A stretch of DNA of 64,000 nucleotides. Source: Massilia sp. Root133 (GTDB lineage Bacteria > Pseudomonadota > Gammaproteobacteria > Burkholderiales > Burkholderiaceae_D). This document shows, piece by piece, positions 39,098-46,941 of this stretch. The stretch's first letter is position 1. Each line of letters starts with the position of its first letter. Under the pieces are notes generated by a model. The model saw only the letters and a program-made list of their open reading frames with translations. It did not search any database and had not been told where the DNA came from. Made by a program: the position numbers and the translations under genes. The stretch is from the NCBI RefSeq assembly GCF_001426525.1, contig NZ_LMEW01000034.1, forward strand, positions 4,697 through 68,696, written 5' to 3'.

Positions 39098-39825
39098 CCG
39101 CCCCCGGCCTGCCGATCGGCCCCGACCTGCTGGCGACGCTGAAGACGATCTCCACCTCCACCCTGACCACCCAGCTGTTCAAGCGCGGCCTGGCCAACGT
39201 GTTCATCCAGGGCGCCCGGCCGCTGAAGACCGGACAGCGCATGGCCGGTCCCGCGTTCACGCTGCGCTACATCCCGGCGCGCGAAGACCTCGACGGCATC
39301 GACGTCTTCCGCGACCCGGGCCACCCGCAGCGCGTCGCCGTGGAACAAATTCCGGCGGGCGCCGTGCTCGTGATGGATTGCCGCGGCGACGCCTCGGTGG
39401 CGTCCGCCGGCAGCATCCTGGCCACCCGCATGCAGGTGCGCGGGGTCGCGGGCATCGTGACCGACGGCGGCCTGCGCGACGCGGCAGGCATCGCGCGCCT
39501 GGAGATGCCGGCCTGGTGCTCGGGCCCGTCGGCGCCGACCAACCTGATCCGCCATCACGCGCTCGACCTGAATGCGCCGATCGGCTGCGGCGGGGTTGCC
39601 GTCTACCCGGGCGACATCATGGTCGGCGACGACGATGGCGTGGTCTGCATCCCGGCCCACCTGGCCCACGACGTCGCGCGCGACGGGGCCGAGCAGGAGC
39701 GCTTCGAGGATTTCGTGCTCGAGGAAGTGGCGCACGGCGCCAGCATCATCGGCCTGTATCCGCCGACGGCACCCGCGACCCGCGCACGCTTCGACACGTG
39801 GCTGGCTGCGCGCACTGCCAAATAA
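39094..39825 (+). CDS. RraA-family protein, putative pyruvate aldolase, copy 1
   Basis: 243 aa, ATGA overlap and AAGGAG at 39081-39086. It belongs to the RraA / HMG-CHA aldolase fold (MDCRGDASVASAGSILA, then VTDGGLRDAAGI). Arg128 and Asp129 in GGLRD are the residues that mark catalytic class II pyruvate aldolases of this family, in contrast to true RraA RNase E inhibitors. Context suggests splitting of a keto-deoxy-sugar acid to pyruvate. It is very similar over its whole length to the protein at 43694-44416. Confidence 0.82.
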   Translation: MTAPGLPIGPDLLATLKTISTSTLTTQLFKRGLANVFIQGARPLKTGQRMAGPAFTLRYIPAREDLDGIDVFRDPGHPQRVAVEQIPAGAVLVMDCRGDASVASAGSILATRMQVRGVAGIVTDGGLRDAAGIARLEMPAWCSGPSAPTNLIRHHALDLNAPIGCGGVAVYPGDIMVGDDDGVVCIPAHLAHDVARDGAEQERFEDFVLEEVAHGASIIGLYPPTAPATRARFDTWLAARTAK

Positions 39826-39854
39826 ACCAACTACAACACCAAGGAGAAGAGGTT

Positions 39855-42581
39855 TTGCATACGATAATTCACCCCGGCCAGTTCACCCGCGCGCCGATCG
39901 CCGCGGCAGTCACCCTGGCCCTGCTGGGCCTGGCGCCCGCAACCCGCGCCCAGCAAACGCCGGCCGCGGACACGGTCAGCAAAGTCGAGATCACCGGTTC
40001 CAGCATCAAGCGCGCCGCCGCCGACCAGCCGCTGCCGGTCACGGTCACCAAGGCCGAGGACTGGGTCGCCCAGGGCGCGATCACGGTTGCCGACATCCTG
40101 ATGTCGATGTCGACCGCGGCCGACTACGAGCCGGCCACCGGCGCCGGCAACGGCAACGGCGCGAACATGCGCGGCATCGGGACCGCACGCACCCTCGTCC
40201 TGCTCGACGGCAAGCGCCTGTCCGACAGCGCAATCGACCCGAACACGATCCCTGTCAGCGCCCTGGACCGCACCGAGGTGCTGCGCGACGGCGCCTCGTC
40301 GGTGTACGGCAGCGACGCCATCGGCGGCGTCATCAACTTCGTCACCAGGAAGGCGCACAGCGGCGCCTCGTTCACGGTCAAGGGCAGCGTGCCGCAGCGC
40401 AGCGGCGGCGGCGAGACCGAAGGGCTCTCCTTCATCGCCGGCAAGGGCAATCTATCGAGCGACGGCTGGAATGTCTACGTCACAGGCGACCTGAACAACA
40501 ACATTCCGCTCGGCCAGGACGCCCGCCCCAACATCACCAGTACCGAACGGCTGATGAGCGCCGGCTTCGCGGCGCCGCACCTGACCAAGGGCACCAACGC
40601 GGTGCCGGCCAACGTCACGCTGGCCAACGGCTCGACCAAGGTCGGCAACAAGACCATCACCGGCAACCCCTATTTCGACCGCGGCTGCCTGCCGCCGTAT
40701 TCGAAGCCCGGCACCAGCAACACCTGCTCGGCGATCGCGAACGCCAACACGCTGACGCTGACCACGGCGAAGAAGCAGTCCTCGCTGTTCCTCAAGGGCT
40801 CGAAGATGCTATCCGAGGACAACAAGCTGACGGCCACGGTGCTGTATTCCACGATTTATGTCCGTCCGGTAAAGAACCCGACCACGGGCCTGGACGCCTC
40901 GATCCAGAATTTCCCGGCCCTCACCATCACGCCGGGCAGCCCGTATTATCCGGGCAAGGGCATCACGCCCGCGATGGCCGGCATCACCGACCAGACGCTG
41001 ACGCTGGCCTGGTCGCTGATCGGCGACCTCGGCCCGACCGTGCTGAACTACCAGAAGTCGCAGTCGCGCGTGACGCTCGAGGACGAAGGCCGCCTTGGCG
41101 CCTGGGATTACAAGGTCGGTATATGGAACGCGGTCTACGCGACCAATTCCTCATTCCGTTCCGGCTTCGTCAACAGCTATGGTCTCCTGGCCGGCGTGGC
41201 CAACGGCGTCCTGAATCCCTTCGGCCTGCAGGACGACAAGGGGAAAGCCTACCTCGCGAGTATCTCGACCGACGGAGAACTGGCCGGCAAGGGATTGACG
41301 CGCCTGACCGGCGCCGACCTCACCGTCAGCCGGGAACTGATGCGGCTCCCGGGCGGCCCGCTGGCCGTCGCCGCCGGCGCCACGACCTATCACGACTTTG
41401 GCCGCTCGTTCGTGCCGCCGACCGTCGCGCTGTCGGGCGGCCAGACCGGCTCCGCCACCGCCGCGGTCGACGTGCACGCGTCACGCAACGTCGCGTCGAT
41501 GTATGTGGAACTGGACGCGCCGCTGACCAAGGCACTGGACGTCGACGTCGCCGTGCGTACGGACCGCTACAACGACTTCGGCAGCACCACCAATCCCAAG
41601 ATCAGCTTCCGCTACAAGCCGTCCGACTGGCTGATGCTGCGCGGCGCGGTCGGCACGGGTTTCCGCGCGCCGACGCTGGGCGAGCGCTACTTCGGCGCCG
41701 TCAACGGTCCCACCGGCGTGACGACCACCACCTACAACGACCCGCTGTTGTGCCCTGGCGGCGCGCCAGGCGGCAATTCGGGCGGCACCGCCCTGCCCGG
41801 CTATTCGCCCACCACGGTGTGCACCGCCAGGCTCCCGATCAACACCGGCGCCAACCCCTCGATCGGGCCCGAGAAGTCGCGTACGATCAATTTCGGCGTC
41901 GTGCTCACGCCGACCAGATCGTTGCTGGTCTCGCTCGACTACTGGAATGTGCGCCTGCGCGACGCGATCGGCCAGATGGCGCAGGCCACGCTGTTCCAGC
42001 CGCAGTATGCGAGCCTGTTCGTACGCGATCCGAAGACCAACGCCCTGCTGTACATCGACGACCGCCTGAACAACATGGGCGGCCAGCGTACCGACGGCAT
42101 CGACGTGACGGCCACCTACACGCTGCCGCGCACGCGCTGGGGCACCTTCGGCCTCCAGTTCGACGGCACCTACGTGCACAGCTTCCGCACCCGCCTGACC
42201 AACGACAGCCCCTGGATCGACAGCGTCAACACCTTCGGCCCGCTCGACGCCAACGTGTTCACCTACCGCTGGCGCTACACGGCGTCGCAGAAATGGCGCA
42301 GCAGCGGCGGCCACTGGAGCTCGACGCTGTCGGAGCAGTACAGGCAGAGCTTCGAAGACTTGAACGCCGGCTCCCTGTTCTACCACCGCATCGACCCCTA
42401 CCTGCTGGTGAACTGGTCGCTCGCCTACACGGGGTCGCGCAACTGGTCGATCATGGCCGGGGTGAACAACGTGTTCGACCGCGATCCGCCGGCCGCGAAC
42501 TACCGCAACGAGGGTTACCTCAGCGGGCAAGCCAGTCCGGTGGGCCGCGCGTTCAACCTGCGGGCGACCTACTCGTTCTGA
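39855..42581 (+). CDS. TonB-dependent receptor 2, TTG start
   Basis: 908 aa. Only the TTG at 39855 gives both a ribosome site (AAGGAG at 39841-39846, 8 bp before it) and a full signal peptide (AAAVTLALLGLAPATRAQ); the first in-frame ATG lies past the signal. A short box (VSKVEITGSSIKR) precedes the plug (NGANMRGIGTARTLVLLDG, VYGSDAIGGVINFVT), typical of carbohydrate and oligosaccharide receptors in Xanthomonas-like bacteria. The barrel ends in LRATYSF with terminal Phe. It has no promoter of its own in the 29-bp gap before it, so it closes the long operon. Confidence 0.9.
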   Translation: MHTIIHPGQFTRAPIAAAVTLALLGLAPATRAQQTPAADTVSKVEITGSSIKRAAADQPLPVTVTKAEDWVAQGAITVADILMSMSTAADYEPATGAGNGNGANMRGIGTARTLVLLDGKRLSDSAIDPNTIPVSALDRTEVLRDGASSVYGSDAIGGVINFVTRKAHSGASFTVKGSVPQRSGGGETEGLSFIAGKGNLSSDGWNVYVTGDLNNNIPLGQDARPNITSTERLMSAGFAAPHLTKGTNAVPANVTLANGSTKVGNKTITGNPYFDRGCLPPYSKPGTSNTCSAIANANTLTLTTAKKQSSLFLKGSKMLSEDNKLTATVLYSTIYVRPVKNPTTGLDASIQNFPALTITPGSPYYPGKGITPAMAGITDQTLTLAWSLIGDLGPTVLNYQKSQSRVTLEDEGRLGAWDYKVGIWNAVYATNSSFRSGFVNSYGLLAGVANGVLNPFGLQDDKGKAYLASISTDGELAGKGLTRLTGADLTVSRELMRLPGGPLAVAAGATTYHDFGRSFVPPTVALSGGQTGSATAAVDVHASRNVASMYVELDAPLTKALDVDVAVRTDRYNDFGSTTNPKISFRYKPSDWLMLRGAVGTGFRAPTLGERYFGAVNGPTGVTTTTYNDPLLCPGGAPGGNSGGTALPGYSPTTVCTARLPINTGANPSIGPEKSRTINFGVVLTPTRSLLVSLDYWNVRLRDAIGQMAQATLFQPQYASLFVRDPKTNALLYIDDRLNNMGGQRTDGIDVTATYTLPRTRWGTFGLQFDGTYVHSFRTRLTNDSPWIDSVNTFGPLDANVFTYRWRYTASQKWRSSGGHWSSTLSEQYRQSFEDLNAGSLFYHRIDPYLLVNWSLAYTGSRNWSIMAGVNNVFDRDPPAANYRNEGYLSGQASPVGRAFNLRATYSF

Positions 42582-42597
42582 ACCAGCGGCAGCTTTT

Positions 42598-42626
42598 CCA
42601 CGGCGGATCACTGTAACGTTACAGTG
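42598..42626 (-). promoter_or_regulatory. Operator-like element O3, perfect 18-bp palindrome
   Basis: CACTGTAACGTTACAGTG at 42609-42626 is perfectly symmetrical around CG. Read on the minus strand the next CG falls 13 bp after the first, as in the other four elements. It stands between two convergent genes, 28 bp after the TonB receptor stop, where no promoter is expected. Confidence 0.65.
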
Positions 42627-42628
42627 CC

Positions 42629-42660
42629 GTGACGATGCCGGGTTCGCCCGGCATCGTCAC
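42629..42660 (+). terminator. Hairpin between convergent genes
   Basis: A perfect 14-bp stem (42629-42642 with 42647-42660) closes on a TTCG tetraloop. There is no T-run on either strand, so termination may be rho-assisted or the hairpin may protect the mRNA ends of both convergent units. Confidence 0.6.
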
Positions 42661-42691
42661 GTATCAGTCGCGGTAACCCGGTACGGTGCGC

Positions 42692-43597
42692 TCAACCGTG
42701 AAACAGGGTTTCCGCCACGCCTGTGACGCCAGGGCGCAGCAGGACGACCGCCCCGGCCCAGTCGTCCCCCTCGGCCTTGCCGGCGGAGATGGACGTCACC
42801 AGCAGGGTGTCGAGCCCGGCGCCGCCGAAGCTGCACATGGAGGGTTTCAACATCGGTACATCGATGCGCCTGTCCAGCCTTCCATCAGGCGTAAAGCGCA
42901 GGATGCACCCGCCGTCATTGCCACAGATCCAGTAGCAGCCGTCGCTATCGACCGCCGCCCCGTCCGGCCGCCCGGCAAGCGCATTCATGTCGACGAACAG
43001 GCGCTGCCTGCTCGGCATGCCGTCGTCGACGTCGTAGTCGAATGCCCACACCAGCTGGCGTTGGGGATGCGAGTCGGACAGATACATGGTACGCCCATCG
43101 GGCGACCAGGCCAGGCCGTTCTGCACCAGCAGGCCCGAGACGACGGGCGCCGATACACCGTGCTGCGCGGTGTAGCGATGCAGGTTGCCCAGCGGCCGGT
43201 TGGCGGCGATATCCGCGCACATGGTGCCGCTCCAGAATCGCCCCTGGCGATCGCAACGACCGTCGTTGAAACGCATGCCGCGACCCAGGCCCCCGGCCGG
43301 CGCCGCGAGCTTCCGTTGGGCAGCCATTGGGCCACTGCCCAGTTCGAGGCTGAAAATGCCGCTCTCCATGCCCGCTATCAAGCCGCCGCTTTGCTTGAGC
43401 GCGATCGATGCGACCATTTCCGTCGTTTGCCAGGTGTCGAGCCGGCCCGACGCCGCATCCAGGCGCCAGATGGTCCTGGCCGGAATGTCGACCCAGTACC
43501 ATGCGGCCTGTTCGGTGCACCACAGCGGGCTTTCCCCCACGCTGCAGCGAACGTCGGCGACCATGTCGACGCCGCGTGTGTTTGTCATGTGAGCCAT
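42692..43597 (-). CDS. SMP-30/gluconolactonase family lactonase
   Basis: 301 aa six-bladed propeller. The metal-ligand blocks of the family are visible: GESPLW near the N-terminus (Glu), RFNDGRCDRQGRFW, QNGLAWSPDG (Asn) and LSDSHPQ (Asp). Such enzymes open aldonolactones to sugar acids. AAGGA lies close upstream of the ATG at 43597. It has no signal peptide and should be cytoplasmic. It is the last gene of a three-gene minus-strand unit with the second RraA-like protein and the AroE homologue. Confidence 0.88.
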   Translation of the reverse strand: MAHMTNTRGVDMVADVRCSVGESPLWCTEQAAWYWVDIPARTIWRLDAASGRLDTWQTTEMVASIALKQSGGLIAGMESGIFSLELGSGPMAAQRKLAAPAGGLGRGMRFNDGRCDRQGRFWSGTMCADIAANRPLGNLHRYTAQHGVSAPVVSGLLVQNGLAWSPDGRTMYLSDSHPQRQLVWAFDYDVDDGMPSRQRLFVDMNALAGRPDGAAVDSDGCYWICGNDGGCILRFTPDGRLDRRIDVPMLKPSMCSFGGAGLDTLLVTSISAGKAEGDDWAGAVVLLRPGVTGVAETLFHG

Positions 43598-43693
43598 TGG
43601 ATCCTTGCATGTTGGTTGGAAGCGCCGGTGCGCCGCATCGAAGGAAACGCCACTGTTCCCCCAGTCCGTTTCCCCGCACGCCGGGTGCCGTCC

Positions 43694-44416
43694 TTACTTG
43701 GCGCCGCGGCGTGCCCGCCAGGCTTCATAGAGCGGCAAGGTCTCTGGAGCCGTTGCGGGATACAGGCCGATGATCGATGCGCCGCCTGCCACCTGTTCCA
43801 GCACGAAGTCCTCGAAACGCTCCATCTCGAGCGCGTCGCGCGCGACCTCCTCGGCCAGGTGGGCCGGGATGCATACCACGCCGTCGTCATCGCCGACCAT
43901 GATGTCGCCGGGATACACGGGCACCCCACCGCAGCCGATGGGCGCGTTCAGGTCCAACGCATGGTGACGGATCAGGTTGGTCGGCGCCGAGGCGCCGGCG
44001 CACCAGGCCGGCATATCGAGCTGGGCGATACCGCTGGCATCGCGCAATCCGCCGTCGGTGACAATGCCGGCCGCGCCACGCACCTGCATGCGCGTGGCCA
44101 GGATGCTGCCGGCCGACGCCACCGAGACATCACCGCGGCAGTCCATGACCAGCACCGCGCCAGGGGGGATCTCCTCGACCGCCACGCGCTGCGGATGGCG
44201 CGGGTCGCGGAAGGTCTCGATGCCGTCCAGATCCTCGCGCGACGGGATGTAGCGCAAGGTGTAAGCCGGTCCGGCCAGGCGCTGCCCGGGCTTGAGCGGG
44301 CGCGCTCCCTGAATGAATACATTGCGAAAGCCACGTTTGTACAGCAAGGAGGTCAGGGTGGCGGTGCTGACGGTCTTGAGGGTGTCTAATGTGCTGCGGG
44401 ATACTGCTTGAGTCAT
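43694..44416 (-). CDS. RraA-family protein, putative pyruvate aldolase, copy 2
   Basis: 240 aa, highly similar to the protein at 39094-39825 from end to end (shared blocks NVFIQGARPLK, MDCRGD, ASAGSILATRMQVRG, SAPTNLIRHHALDLNAPIG). The GGLRD block with catalytic Arg-Asp is kept. The pair appears to be a recent duplication that also involved the LacI genes. As in copy 1, an aldolase acting on a keto acid is more likely than RNase E control. Confidence 0.83.
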   Translation of the reverse strand: MTQAVSRSTLDTLKTVSTATLTSLLYKRGFRNVFIQGARPLKPGQRLAGPAYTLRYIPSREDLDGIETFRDPRHPQRVAVEEIPPGAVLVMDCRGDVSVASAGSILATRMQVRGAAGIVTDGGLRDASGIAQLDMPAWCAGASAPTNLIRHHALDLNAPIGCGGVPVYPGDIMVGDDDGVVCIPAHLAEEVARDALEMERFEDFVLEQVAGGASIIGLYPATAPETLPLYEAWRARRGAK

Positions 44417-44428
44417 GTTTTGGTCCGG

Positions 44429-45289
44429 TTAAATAGTCGATTGAAATTGTTCCGCTTGCCGGGATGTGCACTGGTCGCCGGCACGCAGTGCGGCGTACAC
44501 CGGCGCCGTGTCGGGGCGCACTGCGCGCCACAGTAGAAAGGCTTCCGCTGCCTGTTCGACCAGCATGCCCAAGCCGTCCCGCGTGTCTATGCCGTGCTCG
44601 GCCGCGAAGCGCATGAACACGGTTGGCTCCCTGCCATACATCATGTCGTAAGCCAGGGCGCCGGACGCGAACACATCCGGGCGCACCGGCGGCAACTGAT
44701 CGTCCATGCTGGCCGACGTGGCGTTGATGACGACATCGAAGCCGCCCTGCAGGGCATGAAAATCGCGGGCCAGGATGTTCCCGTGCGCGGCAAACCCGGC
44801 AGCCAGTCCGGCCGCTTTCGCTGCCGTGCGATTGGCGATCGTCAGCGATGCCGTGCCCGCCTGCAGCAGCGGCAGGACGGCACCGCGCGCCGCACCGCCC
44901 GCGCCGAGCATCAAGACCTTCTTGCCCTCGAGCGCGACACCTGCGCCGTGTTCGATATCGCGCACCAGGCCCGCGCCGTCGGTGTTGTCGCCCACGATAC
45001 GTCCGTCGACGATATGCAGGGCATTGACCGCGCCGGCCGCACGGGCGCGCGCGGTCAGCATGTCGGCCAGCCCGTGCGCCTCGAGCTTGAAGGGTACGGT
45101 CACACTCAAACCCTTGCCGCCCTGCGCCACGAAACCGCGCATGACGGTGACAAAGCCGTCCAGCGGGGCCAGCAAGCGCTCATAGGCAAGATTCTGTCCG
45201 GTCTGCCCGGCAAACGCGGCGTGGATTTGGGGTGACTTGCTGTGGGCGACCGGATGGCCGATCACCGCGTATCGATCAGGTGCGTTCAT
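44429..45289 (-). CDS. aroE: Shikimate dehydrogenase family protein
   Basis: 286 aa. All family marks are present: GHPVAHSKSPQIHAAF for substrate binding, SVTVPFK with catalytic Lys68, DNTDGAG with Asp104, and the NADP loop GAGGAARG at 129-136, then NATSASM. It is the first gene of the minus-strand unit (then RraA-like and SMP-30) behind operator O4, so it appears to be a paralogue recruited to a sugar-acid or quinate/shikimate-like pathway and not the housekeeping enzyme. An oxidation of a cyclic polyol acid is possible, but the substrate is open. Confidence 0.85.
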   Translation of the reverse strand: MNAPDRYAVIGHPVAHSKSPQIHAAFAGQTGQNLAYERLLAPLDGFVTVMRGFVAQGGKGLSVTVPFKLEAHGLADMLTARARAAGAVNALHIVDGRIVGDNTDGAGLVRDIEHGAGVALEGKKVLMLGAGGAARGAVLPLLQAGTASLTIANRTAAKAAGLAAGFAAHGNILARDFHALQGGFDVVINATSASMDDQLPPVRPDVFASGALAYDMMYGREPTVFMRFAAEHGIDTRDGLGMLVEQAAEAFLLWRAVRPDTAPVYAALRAGDQCTSRQAEQFQSTI

Positions 45290-45334
45290 TGGTTGCTTCT
45301 TTCAATTTGTGTGAGATTTCCTCGCTCCGCCACA

Positions 45335-45386
45335 CTAAAGCGATTTACTGTAACGATTTAGTGAGGGCAGCGCAGGTTACTGTCAA
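45335..45386 (-). promoter_or_regulatory. Promoter of the aroE unit with operator element O4
   Basis: On the minus strand a consensus TTGACA -35 box (45386-45381) is followed after 17-18 bp by an ACTAAA -10-like box that is part of element O4 (45363-45335). O4 has CACTAAATCG and TAAATCG repeats with CG centres 13 bp apart. Sixteen plus-strand bases around 45342 (ATTTACTGTAACGAT) are identical to O2. Confidence 0.6.
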
Positions 45387-45524
45387 ATCGTGTCCGCGTC
45401 AACGGGGCATCGAGCGGACCCGGGGGATCTCACCAGGTTGCTGCGATCGGTTTCAAGGTATTCTGCCGAATGGCGCTGCAGCCGGCGCGGCCCCTGTTTG
45501 CATCGTTTTACTAGAACCATGGAC

Positions 45525-45549
45525 TATAATGCGGTTGTCCAGGCGACAA
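45525..45549 (+). promoter_or_regulatory. Promoter -10 box and inverted repeat before lacI copy 2
   Basis: A perfect TATAAT (45525-45530) has no good -35 partner. Directly after it, across the expected start site, TTGTC and GACAA form an inverted repeat (45535-45549) that may be an autoregulatory site. Confidence 0.45.
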
Positions 45550-45584
45550 TGCCGTGCGCCGGATGTTGAGCCGACTGAGAGACC

Positions 45585-46637
45585 ATGAGCGAACCAAAGA
45601 TCCAGGACGTCGCGCGCCTGGCGGGCGTATCCCCCTCGAGCATCTCGAACTACCTGAACAACCGGATGGGCCAGATGCGCCCGGAGACGCAGGCCAAAAT
45701 CGAATGGGCGATCAAGCAGCTGGGCTACCGTCCGAACATTGCCGCGCGCCAGCTCAAGACCGGCGTCGCCGCCATGGTCGGCCTGCTCGTGCCGTCGCTG
45801 GCCAACCAGTTCTTCGGGGCGCTGGCCTGTGCGGTGGAAGCCGCCGCCGCACGCCACCATTGTCACGTCATGACCTTCAGCACATTTCGCGACCCGGAGC
45901 GCGAGCGCACCCTGACGGCAGACCTGCTGGCGTATGGCGTACAGGGCGTGATCACCGGCTCGGCACTCAGCGACACCAATCACCTGGCATCGATCGCGGC
46001 GCGCTGTCCGGTGGTGGCGTTCGACATCAAGCAAACCGACGAGCGCCATTCCCACATCAACACCATTTCGATGGACAACGCGGCTGCCACCGGGATCGCG
46101 GTGGCGCATCTGGCCGCGCTCGGCCACCGTGCGATTGCGCTCCTGACGCCCCCGCCCTTCACCCTGAACCGGCAGGAGCGGGTGCGCGGTTTCCAGCACG
46201 CCGTCGCCGAAGCCGGCATCAGCGGCGAGGTGTTGATTACCGACGCCTCCGACATACCCAGCGACCCGCATGGTGACACCCAGTTGTTCGAGATGGGCCG
46301 CAGCAGCGCGGCGCGCATCCTGGCGGCACCCTCCAGGCCGACCGCGGCCATTGCCATCAACGACATGATGGCAATCGGCGTCGGGGTCGGCCTCAAGCAG
46401 CTGGGCAAGCGGATTCCCGCGGATTGCTCGCTGATCGGCATCGACGACATTTTTTTCGCGGCCGCGCATGATCCGGCCCTGACCACCATACGCCAGCCGA
46501 TCCAGGCCATGGCCGACGCAGCGGTCCAGCGCATCCTGGCGCCCGCCTCTGCCCCCGGCGGCGCCTTGTTCGCGCCGGAGCTGATCGTGCGGGAATCGAC
46601 CGCGCTGCCTGCGCGCTCGCTCGCAAGCGCACCATGA
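45585..46637 (+). CDS. LacI family transcriptional regulator, copy 2
   Basis: 350 aa, close paralogue of the protein at 31432-32472. The recognition helix reads VSPSSISNYLN, so LacI positions 17 and 18 are Pro and Ser where copy 1 has Thr and Thr, while position 22 is Asn in both. The ligand domain is largely conserved (MVGLLVPSLANQFFGALACA, SLIGIDDIFFA), so both probably sense related molecules. It diverges from the aroE unit across O4 and precedes the esterase gene with O5, which are its likely targets. Confidence 0.93.
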   Translation: MSEPKIQDVARLAGVSPSSISNYLNNRMGQMRPETQAKIEWAIKQLGYRPNIAARQLKTGVAAMVGLLVPSLANQFFGALACAVEAAAARHHCHVMTFSTFRDPERERTLTADLLAYGVQGVITGSALSDTNHLASIAARCPVVAFDIKQTDERHSHINTISMDNAAATGIAVAHLAALGHRAIALLTPPPFTLNRQERVRGFQHAVAEAGISGEVLITDASDIPSDPHGDTQLFEMGRSSAARILAAPSRPTAAIAINDMMAIGVGVGLKQLGKRIPADCSLIGIDDIFFAAAHDPALTTIRQPIQAMADAAVQRILAPASAPGGALFAPELIVRESTALPARSLASAP

Positions 46638-46847
46638 GGACATCATGACGGGATCGCTGGCAACGGCGTCATCCCTGATCCGTGGACACTGCACCCTGAC
46701 CTGACCGTCGACCAGCCGGGCAGAATCCTTGCGTTCGCTGGCGACGATCGACCGCGGCCGCCTGCCGCCGACCGCAGCGCGGCAATCCAGACCGGCCGCC
46801 AAATTCTCCCGCACGAATTCCCTGTATTCATGCGCACCCTGCCAATC

Positions 46848-46876
46848 GACTAAATCGATGCACTAAATCGTTGCAC
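46848..46876 (+). promoter_or_regulatory. Operator element O5 before the acetylesterase gene
   Basis: GACTAAATCG and CACTAAATCG stand in direct repeat with CG centres at 46856.5 and 46869.5, 13 bp apart, as in O4 and in the same orientation relative to the downstream gene. A possible promoter overlaps (TTGCAC at 46871, TAGATT at 46894). The rest of the gap 46638-46941 holds no intact gene; a minus-strand stretch near 46790-46850 reads like a worn coding fragment. Confidence 0.55.
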
Positions 46877-46941
46877 CAACACGATTTCTCCTGTAGATTG
46901 GCTCGCACGGCTAACGACCATCTCTAATTCGGGAGACCATC

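Noticed and set aside
39094..39825. RraA-like protein as regulator of RNase E
   Set aside because: It is longer than RraA, keeps the catalytic Arg-Asp of pyruvate aldolases and lies in a sugar-acid operon.
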